From: JAFEBO01 sp036392375
GTDB lineage: Bacteria > Planctomycetota > Phycisphaerae > Phycisphaerales > UBA1924
Direction of reading: 5' to 3'
Assembly (NCBI GenBank): GCA_036392375.1
Contig: DASVYC010000120.1
Span: 17,170 to 81,169 of the forward strand
DNA: 64,000 bases
The position numbers were made by a program, and so were the translations under genes. Under the pieces are notes generated by a model, which was not told the origin of the DNA, searched no databases, and saw only the letters and a program-made list of their open reading frames with translations. The number at the start of each line of letters is the position of its first letter. Position 1 is the first letter of the stretch. This document shows positions 56,953 to 64,000 of this stretch, one piece after another.

Positions 56953-58908
56953 ATGCAACCCCCGTGCCGTTCCCGTGCCGTGCGGTCTTGGCAGAGTTTC
57001 GTGTTCGCTGCGGCCGACATTCTCGGAACCGTGACGTTCTCGGTCCGTGGTTTCGATGCGGTGTCGCGGCAGAGCAACGCGCTGCGTCGCGGGAGGGCAA
57101 CGTCTGGAAACCGTGCCGCGCTCCGCGCCGCGCGATGGGCGGTGATGCTGCTGGGTGCGCTGTTCCCGGTGCAGGTCTGGGCCGCCGTGGAGCCCAAAGA
57201 GCCTCAGGGCGCGGTCGTGGAACTCGCGCCGCCGGGCGCGAGGCTGGCGGTCGACGCGTTCAACGAGGTGCAATCGCTGGTTCGGGCGTGGAAGCCTGGC
57301 GACGCGGGCGAGGCGGCCGCGGGCTCGGCGCTCGAGCGTGCCGCACGTGCGAGCGGCGCGGCACAGGTGACGCTGCGGTTCGGAGGGCGGGTGGTGGGTC
57401 GTGCGTGGCGGGAGGGCGGGAGCTCCAACGCGCTGCTCGACGCCGCACGCGAGGCGATGCGAGCCGCGGAGCCGTTCCTGCACGAGAGTGGGGTGAAGGA
57501 GAGCGTGTTCGCGTCGCGGTTGCTCATTGGCGTCGAGTTGGCCGGCGCGATCGTCCCGTACGCGCCTGCCTCGTATGACGACGCCGACCTTGAGATTCCC
57601 CCAGGCATCGACGGCGTCGGCGCGCGCGTGAACGAGACGACGCGGCTGGTCTTCCCTTCGACGATGCTCACGCACAACACCGCGTCGGGCGTGCCCCAGT
57701 CGCCTGGCGACGCGCTCGTGACGGCTGCCGCCGGGGCGCTCGATGATCCAGTCACGGGCCTGCGGGCTGATCCCAACAACCATCCGGCCAAGTTGATCAA
57801 GAACCGGGGCGTGCAGTTCTACCGCTTCAGTGTGGTCCATGTTTCGCAGCAGTCGCCCGAGACGCCCGCGATGTTCCTGTATCGCCACGGGCGAGTTGTC
57901 GCGGAACGCGAGGTATCGCTCGACGCGATGAAGCAATGGTGTGAAGGAGTTTCCGAGTTTCTCGCCGCTCGCGTCGTGAGCGGCAGGGGGGGCGAGATCG
58001 CGATCGAGGGGGTGTTCCATCCGCTCCGCGGGGAGACGGGCGCGTCGGCGGACCCGGCGACGATGAGCCTGGTCGCGATGGCGCTCGCCGAGCGCAAGCC
58101 GGAGCAAGCGCGGGCCCTTCTCCAAGCGCTCGCGAATCAGCCGGAGAAGTTCCGGGTCCGCCCGGCGGCTGCGGGTGCGTACCTGATCGGCGTGGAGCGG
58201 GCGAGATCGCTTTCGACCGTTGAGGGTGGGGATTGGGATCGAGCGGTGCCGCAAGCTGTGGAAGCCTGCGAGCAGTCGCTCGTACAGGAGGGTGTGTCGC
58301 TGGCGGAGCGATCGCTGGCGCTCGCCGGACTGGCACGCCGTGCTCGCGTGGACGCTGCGCTCCGTCCACGTCTCGACGGCAAGCTGGCGGCGTTGCTCTC
58401 CTCGACCAAGGTCGATCAGCTCGCGTCGGCCATGCCGTGGATCGTGATGGCCGCCCGCGATCTCGCACCCGACGACGGGCCGCTCGCGGTCGCTCCCTTG
58501 CTGAGCGAGTGGCGGGACCTGGCGTACAAGTTTGTCCTCACCGCCGAGGATGCGGGGCCGGACGGCGAAGATCTCGTGGGCGGCATGGTCTTTACGAAGT
58601 CGCGTGTGCCGCTGCCCTCGGCCCAGACGGTCCGCGTGGCCGCGGGCCTTGCCGCCATGCTCGCCGAGCCCCGGCTGACGCCCGCCGGCGAACGCGGCAG
58701 GGAGATCGTGCGTCTCGTGCCCGTGCTGCGATTCACGCGCCAGCTCATGGGCGACGACGTCCACGCCACCATGTTTGCCGACCCGTTCCGGGCCAAGTGG
58801 GGCGTTCGCAACGCCCTGTGGGATCAGCGCATGACTAGCGACGCCGCGGCATTGGCGTTGATCACGCTCGACGAAGCGATCGCTGGTCTCGAAGCCAAGG
58901 CGAAGTAG
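56953..58908 (+). CDS. Large exported protein, function unknown
   Basis: 651 residues if begun at 56953, after AAGGA; further in-frame starts exist up to about 57060 and also upstream to 56863. A hydrophobic export-like segment WAVMLLGALFPVQVWAAV sits at about residues 64-81 of this version, which would be an unusually late signal peptide and hints that the true start is later. The rest is soluble, Ala/Arg-rich and helical, without repeats or motifs I recognise. Lies between rpsA and gyrA. Confidence 0.7.
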   Translation: MQPPCRSRAVRSWQSFVFAAADILGTVTFSVRGFDAVSRQSNALRRGRATSGNRAALRAARWAVMLLGALFPVQVWAAVEPKEPQGAVVELAPPGARLAVDAFNEVQSLVRAWKPGDAGEAAAGSALERAARASGAAQVTLRFGGRVVGRAWREGGSSNALLDAAREAMRAAEPFLHESGVKESVFASRLLIGVELAGAIVPYAPASYDDADLEIPPGIDGVGARVNETTRLVFPSTMLTHNTASGVPQSPGDALVTAAAGALDDPVTGLRADPNNHPAKLIKNRGVQFYRFSVVHVSQQSPETPAMFLYRHGRVVAEREVSLDAMKQWCEGVSEFLAARVVSGRGGEIAIEGVFHPLRGETGASADPATMSLVAMALAERKPEQARALLQALANQPEKFRVRPAAAGAYLIGVERARSLSTVEGGDWDRAVPQAVEACEQSLVQEGVSLAERSLALAGLARRARVDAALRPRLDGKLAALLSSTKVDQLASAMPWIVMAARDLAPDDGPLAVAPLLSEWRDLAYKFVLTAEDAGPDGEDLVGGMVFTKSRVPLPSAQTVRVAAGLAAMLAEPRLTPAGERGREIVRLVPVLRFTRQLMGDDVHATMFADPFRAKWGVRNALWDQRMTSDAAALALITLDEAIAGLEAKAK

Positions 58909-59311
58909 ACCCACAGGGCGATTCCGAGAGATCAGACATTCGGGCTCGGTCCGCGCGTGGTTTGCCTCCCGCGCTGCCCGGATTTGAAGGCCAAAAAGCG
59001 ATCCGAAGCCCAGCCCGAGACCGTCCTCGAAATTGGTCCGACGGAGGCGTTCTGTCGGGTCAAGATTTCGGTGTCAAAAATTCAAGAAAACATCGGAAAA
59101 ACAGGCTCGAAATGCACGCCGTTTCGCGGGAAAAACGATCCGGTTTTGACTATCATCTCCATCGCGCTGCTGAGCCCGTTTTCGACCCTCGGACGGGTCG
59201 CTGAAACGACCGCTTAGCGGCGTGCCGAGGGGGAAGCGGCGACACCGAGCCGCCTCCCGCGGACCTTCGCCACGCCTCGCTCGAACGCGTGCACGCGACC
59301 CGGAGTCATGG
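58909..59311. other. Gap before gyrA
   Basis: 403 bases without a convincing gene. The stretch 59065-59160 is markedly richer in A/T than its surroundings and probably contains the gyrA promoter; TTGACT at 59146 could be a -35 box, but no good -10 follows. Confidence 0.4.
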
Positions 59312-62149
59312 ATGTCTGACCACCTGAACCTCAACCCGCAGCTCAGCCCCGATGCCAATCTCTCCAGCGGCTTCGACGCTGGTAGCGGTGGGGGAGGTGG
59401 CGTTGGAGGGGCCGACATTCCCGGGGCTGGCACGCCCGGCGGCCGCGTCCTCGATCTCGACATCCAGCGTGAGTTGCAGGACTCCTACCTCACCTACGCG
59501 ATGAGCACGATCATGGACCGGGCCCTGCCCGATGTCCGTGACGGCCTCAAGCCCTCGCAGCGACGCATTCTCGTCGCGATGAACGACCTCAAGCTCCGCC
59601 CGGGCAAGAAGCACCTCAAGTGCGCCAAGATCGCAGGCAACACGTCGGGCGACTACCACCCGCACGGCGAAGCGGTCGTCTATCCCACCCTCGTCGGCAT
59701 GGCTCAGCGCTGGCGCATGCGTGTGCCGCTCATCGACCCGCAGGGCAACTTCGGCTCGATCAACGGCGATCCGCCGGCGGCGATGCGTTACACCGAAGCC
59801 CGCATGACCCACGCCGCCGTGGACATGCTCGCCGATCTCGAGTTCGAGACCGTCGACTTCCAGCCCAACTACGACGACCGCTTGATGGAGCCGATGATCC
59901 TGCCGGGCAAGTTCCCCAACTTGCTCATCAACGGCGGCATCGGCATCGCCGTCGGCATGGCGACGAGCCTCCCGCCGCAGAACCCCACCGAGGTCTTCGA
60001 CTCCATCATCCGCACCATCGAGAACCCGTCGATCGGGCTGATGGAACTCATGCAGGATGTCGTCGACGCGAACGGCAACGTGATTCGCCGCGGCATCAAG
60101 GGGCCTGATTTCCCGACCGGCGGCACGATTCTGGGTCGTCGCGGCATCCTCGAGGCGTACGCGACCGGTCGCGGACGCATCACCGTCCGCGGCAGCGTCA
60201 AGATCGAGCCCCTCGGCGGCGTCAAGAAGGGCAAGGCCGCCGAAGCTGCAGCCAATGGCGAGGCAGTGGAGGGCTCCAAGTCCGACCGCTACCAGCTCGT
60301 CATCAGCGAGATCCCGTACAACTCCTCGCAGGAGCTCCTGCTCAAGAAGATCGTCGAGGCCGTTGAGGAGGACAAGATCCCCGATGTCTCCGACGTCCGC
60401 GACGAGTCGGGCCGTGAGGCTGCCACCCGCATCGTGATCGAGCTCAAGCGCGGCGCCGACCCTCGCGTGGTCGAGAAGCAGCTCTACGAGTTCACGAGTC
60501 TGCAGGACACCTTCAGCATCATGAACATCGCGCTGGTGAACCGCCAGCCGCGGACGCTGTCGCTGAAGGAACTGATCGACCTCTACATCGAGCACCGCAA
60601 GGACGTGATCCGTCGGCGGACGATGTACCTGTTGCGTCACGCCAAGCAGAACGCCCACAAGTTGGAGGGTCTGGTCTACGCGGTCTGCGACATCGACGAG
60701 GTGATCCGCATCATCCGCGGCAGCCGCACCCGTGAAGAGGCGATCGAGAAGCTGATGGAGCGTCGCTTCCAGATCCCCGCCAGCCACCCCTACGCCCCGA
60801 AGCTGCCGGCACGCCTGATGAACATGATCAAGGCCGCGGAGCCCGCGGGCGGCATCGCCCTTAGCCGCGTGCAGGCCGAGGCCATCGGCGGCCTGCGCCT
60901 CATCCAGCTCGTCGGCCTCGAGATCGAAAAGCTCGTCAGCGAGTACAACGAGCTCGTCAAGCAGATCGAGGAGTACGAGTCCATCCTCGCCAGCGACGCC
61001 AAGGTGCTGGGGATCGTGAAGGACGACACGCTCGAGATGCGGGCCCGCTGGGCGTCGGCCAAGAACAACGAGCGCCAGACCCAGATCGACGACACCGAGG
61101 TGGACATCACCATCGCGGAACTGATCGCCAAGGAAGACGTCGCCGTCACGATCAGTCACCAGGGCTACGTGAAGCGCGTGCCGCTGGATACCTACCGCAC
61201 CCAGGGCCGCGGCGGCAAGGGCATCCGTGCCGGTGACGCCAAGGACGAGGACTTCATCGAGCACGTCTTCGTCGCGGGCACGCACGACGACCTGCTCTGC
61301 TTCACCAACACCGGCCGCATCTTCAAGATCAAGGTCTACGAGGTGCCGGAGATGAGCCGCACCAGCAAGGGCCGCGCGATCATCAACCTGCTGGAGCTCA
61401 AGCCCGGCGAGAAGACCTGTGCGTACCTGGCGATCAAGAACTTCGAGGAAGGCAGCAACTTCCTCACCTTTGCCAGCCGCGGCGGCATCGTGAAGCGCAC
61501 GGCGCTCAAGGACTACCGCAACGTTAACAAGGGCGGCATCATCGCCGTGGGACTGAAGGACGGCGACAGCCTGCTGGATGTGGTGATGACTGGCGGCCGC
61601 GACGACATCATGCTCATCACGGCCCAGGGCAACGCCATCCGCTTCGCGGAGGAAGACGCCCGTCTGATGGGCCGCTCCGCCGCGGGCGTGAAGGGCATCG
61701 AACTCGAGGAGGGTGACGAGGTCATCGGCGCCGTGCGGGTCGAGATGAAGCCCGACGCCGACGGCGACCCGGTCACCGTCGATCCGACTGTCAGCCTGCT
61801 CACCATCACCCAGAACGGCTACGGCAAGCGCACGCTGGTGGACGAATACCGCGTTCAGCCCGAGACTGGCAAGGCCCGCTCGCAGTCCCGCGGCGGCAAG
61901 GGCCGCGCCGACATCAAGACCAGCGATCGCAACGGCCGCTCCGTCGCGGCGCTCAGCGTCCGCGACACCGACGACGTCGTCGTGGTCAGCAAGGGCGGCC
62001 AGTTGGTCCGCGTGAAGGCGGGCGAGATCAGCCAGATCGGCCGCGGCACGCAGGGTGTCCGCGTGGTCAGCCTCCACGAGGGCGACCAGGTCATCGCCGC
62101 GGCCCGTATCGACGAAGCCGCCGGCGGGGAGGACGCGTCCGCGGCTTAA
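59312..62149 (+). CDS. gyrA: DNA gyrase subunit A
   Basis: 945 residues. ATP-dependent negative supercoiling with GyrB. N-terminal Gly-rich leader of about 45 residues, then the cleavage domain; catalytic Tyr160 in AAMRYTEARM. The quinolone pocket reads HPHGEAVVYPTLVGMAQ: Ala121 and Pro125 stand where E. coli has Ser83 and Asp87. The GyrA box QGRGGKGI marks it as gyrase rather than topoisomerase IV. A charged insertion (GVKKGKAAEAAANGEAVEGS) lies at about residue 305. Start chosen at 59312 by GGAG 8 bases upstream. Confidence 0.96.
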   Translation: MSDHLNLNPQLSPDANLSSGFDAGSGGGGGVGGADIPGAGTPGGRVLDLDIQRELQDSYLTYAMSTIMDRALPDVRDGLKPSQRRILVAMNDLKLRPGKKHLKCAKIAGNTSGDYHPHGEAVVYPTLVGMAQRWRMRVPLIDPQGNFGSINGDPPAAMRYTEARMTHAAVDMLADLEFETVDFQPNYDDRLMEPMILPGKFPNLLINGGIGIAVGMATSLPPQNPTEVFDSIIRTIENPSIGLMELMQDVVDANGNVIRRGIKGPDFPTGGTILGRRGILEAYATGRGRITVRGSVKIEPLGGVKKGKAAEAAANGEAVEGSKSDRYQLVISEIPYNSSQELLLKKIVEAVEEDKIPDVSDVRDESGREAATRIVIELKRGADPRVVEKQLYEFTSLQDTFSIMNIALVNRQPRTLSLKELIDLYIEHRKDVIRRRTMYLLRHAKQNAHKLEGLVYAVCDIDEVIRIIRGSRTREEAIEKLMERRFQIPASHPYAPKLPARLMNMIKAAEPAGGIALSRVQAEAIGGLRLIQLVGLEIEKLVSEYNELVKQIEEYESILASDAKVLGIVKDDTLEMRARWASAKNNERQTQIDDTEVDITIAELIAKEDVAVTISHQGYVKRVPLDTYRTQGRGGKGIRAGDAKDEDFIEHVFVAGTHDDLLCFTNTGRIFKIKVYEVPEMSRTSKGRAIINLLELKPGEKTCAYLAIKNFEEGSNFLTFASRGGIVKRTALKDYRNVNKGGIIAVGLKDGDSLLDVVMTGGRDDIMLITAQGNAIRFAEEDARLMGRSAAGVKGIELEEGDEVIGAVRVEMKPDADGDPVTVDPTVSLLTITQNGYGKRTLVDEYRVQPETGKARSQSRGGKGRADIKTSDRNGRSVAALSVRDTDDVVVVSKGGQLVRVKAGEISQIGRGTQGVRVVSLHEGDQVIAAARIDEAAGGEDASAA

Positions 62150-62159
62150 CCGGTCCTTC

Positions 62160-62233
62160 TCAACTCAAAGGGCTCGAAGGACTTCAAGCGAATCGATCTT
62201 GCCGCATCGAGTCCTTCGAGCCCTTAGAGTTGA
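62160..62233. repeat. Long inverted repeat after gyrA
   Basis: Two 24-base arms (62160-62183, 62210-62233) that pair with one mismatch around a 26-base loop; core AGGGCTCGAAGGACT. No T-run. Position fits a gyrA transcript end structure. Confidence 0.85.
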
Positions 62234-62288
62234 AATGCCTTGTCGTTCCGGACTTGAGACACGCTCGCGATTCTGGTACTCTGTTGCC

Positions 62289-62645
62289 ATGTCCACGGAA
62301 TGGTCCGATTCCATCGTCATCGCCGATCTCGCGGATGAGCCCGCGCTGTCGGAGGAACTCTCGGCCATCGCCGATCGCCTCAGCGCCAAGGGCTCCGTGA
62401 CCCCCAGCGTCGTCCTCAACTTCGCCAACGTCACTTACGTCAACAGCAGCAACCTCGCCGGCCTGCTGAAGATCCGCAAGATCCTCACCGAGAAAGGCCG
62501 CGGCCTGCGTCTCTGTTCGCTCTCCGAGGACGTGCAGTCCGTCATGAGCGTGACCGGCTTGGACAAGGTTTTCCGCTTCGCACCCGACCCCATGATGGCC
62601 CTCGCCGGCCTCCAGATCGAAGACGAGAAGCGAACCAACGGCTGA
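62289..62645 (+). CDS. STAS-domain anti-sigma factor antagonist
   Basis: 118 residues. STAS fold with PSVVLNFANVTYVNSSNLAG: the Ser pair after the fourth strand is the usual phosphorylation site of SpoIIAA-like proteins. No kinase or phosphatase partner is adjacent. Could take part in a partner-switching system elsewhere in the genome. Confidence 0.88.
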   Translation: MSTEWSDSIVIADLADEPALSEELSAIADRLSAKGSVTPSVVLNFANVTYVNSSNLAGLLKIRKILTEKGRGLRLCSLSEDVQSVMSVTGLDKVFRFAPDPMMALAGLQIEDEKRTNG

Positions 62646-62785
62646 AGCACGTTGGAGCGACTCCGGGTGCGACTGGTTGGCAGCTCAGGGGCCAAGCAGT
62701 GTGAACGCGATCTGAGCACGGTGCGTAACAGACTCCGCAACCGCTCATGATTGTCCGGGTACGCTCCGGGCAACGCACGCTCGCC

Positions 62786-63547
62786 ATGACCACCGACGCC
62801 GCCATATCCGCACCGCAACAAGGCGCTCCCATGGAGCCGGCCGATCGCGACACGGTCGCGGAACTGCGCGACCTCAAGAAGACCTATTACAAGCCCGACG
62901 GTTCGATCATGGTCGAGGCTCTCCGCGGCATCAACCTCACCATCAAGCGTGGCGAATATATCGCGATCATGGGCGCGTCGGGCTCCGGCAAGTCCACCCT
63001 CATGAACATCCTGGGTTGCTTGGATCGACCCAGCGAGGGTGTCTACATGCTCGCCGGGCGCGACGTGGTCGGTATGAACGACGAAGAGCTGTCGCAGTTC
63101 CGGGGGCGCACCATCGGTTTCATTTTTCAGGCGTTCAACCTGATCCCTCAGCTCACGGTGGAGGCCAACGTCGAGGTGCCGCTGTTCTATCAGGGCGTGA
63201 AGCCGGCCACGCGTGCTCAAGCGGCCGAGTACGCCCTGGGCCTCGTCGGGCTCGGTGACCGTCTCGGCCACCGCCCGCGAGAGCTCTCCGGCGGCCAGCA
63301 GCAGCGCGTCGCCATCGCGCGAGCCCTCGTCACCCGCCCTTCGATCCTCATGGCCGACGAGCCCACCGGCAACCTGGACAGCAAGACCGGCCAGGCCATC
63401 CTCGCCACGTTCGAGGACCTGCACCGCCAGGGCATGACGATCATAATGGTGACGCACGACGACAGCATCGCGAAGCGCTGCCGCCGAGTGGTGCGACTGG
63501 CCGATGGATTGGTGTGCGAGGATCGCCTGGTCGAGCACAACGCATAG
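62786..63547 (+). CDS. ABC transporter ATPase, LolD/MacB type
   Basis: 253 residues. Walker A GASGSGKSTLMNILGCLDRP, Q-loop FIFQAFNLIPQLT, signature LSGGQQQRVAIARALV, Walker B ILMADEPTGNLDS, H-loop VTHDDS: the LolCDE/MacB/FtsE class. Its normal permease partner is not in the window; the next gene is convergent. The N-terminal 25 residues are non-conserved, and an upstream ATG at 62747 is possible. Confidence 0.94.
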   Translation: MTTDAAISAPQQGAPMEPADRDTVAELRDLKKTYYKPDGSIMVEALRGINLTIKRGEYIAIMGASGSGKSTLMNILGCLDRPSEGVYMLAGRDVVGMNDEELSQFRGRTIGFIFQAFNLIPQLTVEANVEVPLFYQGVKPATRAQAAEYALGLVGLGDRLGHRPRELSGGQQQRVAIARALVTRPSILMADEPTGNLDSKTGQAILATFEDLHRQGMTIIMVTHDDSIAKRCRRVVRLADGLVCEDRLVEHNA

Positions 63548-63618
63548 AGCCTCTCGCGTAAGCGAGAGGTCACAGACGCTCGCAGCTCATAGCGACCTCT
63601 CGCTCACGCGAGAGGCTC
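63547..63618. repeat. Nested inverted repeat between convergent genes
   Basis: 25-base arms (63547-63571, 63594-63618) with one mismatch; each arm is itself a hairpin, CCTCTCGC/GCGAGAGG. It begins at the last base of the ABC gene stop and ends 8 bases before the HNH gene; may serve as a two-way terminator. Confidence 0.8.
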
Positions 63619-63626
63619 CATCCGCA

Positions 63627-64000
63627 TCACCGAAGCTCCACGCTCCAGTACGCGTTGTCGAGGAACGTCTTCCACGACGCGTACTTCTCGTGCCCGAGCC
63701 GCAGCGCGATGAGCGGATTCCGCTTCGGCCGCTCCGGCTTCTTGATGAGCTTCATCCTCGCCTCGTCCGGCGTGCGGCCGCCCTTGCGTGCGTTGCACTT
63801 GATGCACGCGCACACCAGGTTCTCCCACGTGTCGCCGCCGCCCTGAGTACGGGGCTTCACGTGATCCAGCGACAGATCCGCCGTGGGGAAGTGCCGGCCG
63901 CAGTACTGGCAGGTGTTGCGATCGCGGGCAAACAAGTTCCGCCGGTTCAGTTTCACCGTCTGCTCGGGCAGGCGGTCGTAACCGATCAACCGGATGATCC
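63627..64000 (-). CDS. HNH endonuclease (5' end outside window)
   Basis: At least 124 residues, open to the window edge; the frame continues upstream of an apparent TTG as ..IIRLIGYDRLP, so the N-terminus lies beyond base 64000. HNH/zinc motif: CQYCGRHFPTADLSLDHVKP...CACIKCNARKGGRTPDEA. Similar to small stand-alone HNH proteins of planctomycetes and cyanobacteria; natural role unknown. Confidence 0.88.
   Translation of the reverse strand, partial: IIRLIGYDRLPEQTVKLNRRNLFARDRNTCQYCGRHFPTADLSLDHVKPRTQGGGDTWENLVCACIKCNARKGGRTPDEARMKLIKKPERPKRNPLIALRLGHEKYASWKTFLDNAYWSVELR

Noticed and set aside
56734..58914. 726-residue open frame opposite the unknown exported protein
   Set aside because: Considered because neither strand has a recognised product; the plus frame has an export segment and ordered helical pattern, while the minus frame is Arg/His-rich as shadows are. 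Not fully excluded.
59146..59175. TTGACT as gyrA -35 box
   Set aside because: No acceptable -10 element 16-18 bases further on.
59306..62077. 923-residue open frame opposite gyrA
   Set aside because: Antisense shadow of a highly conserved gene; His/Asp/Val/Leu-rich composition caused by codon bias.

Overview
The window is high-GC DNA from a bacterium with a double-membrane envelope and flagella, most likely a planctomycete of the Phycisphaerae group. This is inferred from gene content: a full P-ring/L-ring flagellar set, an ASPIC/UnbV repeat protein, a secreted metalloprotease ending in dockerin-like DLNxDG repeats, a Thermus-type isocitrate dehydrogenase, a MOFRL glycerate kinase, an RNFRxx-type HNH protein, and intergenic palindromes of a kind I associate with planctomycetes. 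No rRNA operon is present, so the taxonomy cannot be fixed here.

Layout. (1) 1-17.6 kb: flagellar rod, ring and hook genes on the minus strand, in two blocks (flgF-G-A-H and flgI-J-N-K). They are separated by about 10 kb of unrelated genes: isocitrate dehydrogenase, DinB-like protein, TetR regulator, an ECF sigma factor followed by YgaP-like rhodanese and AhpD-like genes, and three tRNA-modification genes (trmD, queF, mnmA). Pyrophosphatase closes the region. (2) 17.7-28.6 kb: a Fur-box-like palindrome in front of a small membrane protein and a heme oxygenase, then pilT, glycerate kinase, a thioredoxin-fold protein, hscB, an Asp/Glu racemase-family protein, tRNA-Leu(CAA), an MFS transporter, an endonuclease-family/cardiolipin-synthase pair, a Na/Ca-type exchanger and a Cdd1-like helix-hairpin-helix protein. 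(3) 28.75-39.6 kb: a 10.8 kb segment flanked by a 44-bp perfect direct repeat that is the 3' half of the tRNA-Gly(CCC) gene at its right end. This is the classical footprint of tRNA-targeted integration. Its cargo is a complete potassium-uptake system (a 49-aa membrane protein, kdpF, A, B, C, D, E) with a divergent outer-membrane beta-barrel gene; no integrase remains. (4) 39.8-53 kb: methylisocitrate lyase, citrate/2-methylcitrate synthase, a TPR lipoprotein, endonuclease IV, secreted repeat proteins and proteases, and glutamate dehydrogenase. (5) 53-64 kb: a receiver-like protein, ribosomal protein S1, a large hypothetical secreted protein, gyrA, a STAS protein, a LolD/MacB-type ATPase and an HNH nuclease cut by the window end.

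The most unusual signals are non-coding. Several intergenic regions hold degenerate 7- or 8-bp words repeated in tandem, often as two inverted arms. Each locus uses a different word but the same design; this resembles the STRR repeats described in cyanobacteria, and one such tract lies inside a coding sequence. Nested palindromes and a 25-bp identical palindromic element also recur. Upstream of kdp there are helically phased direct repeats (spacings 11 and 21 bp) that look like an OmpR-family (KdpE) operator.
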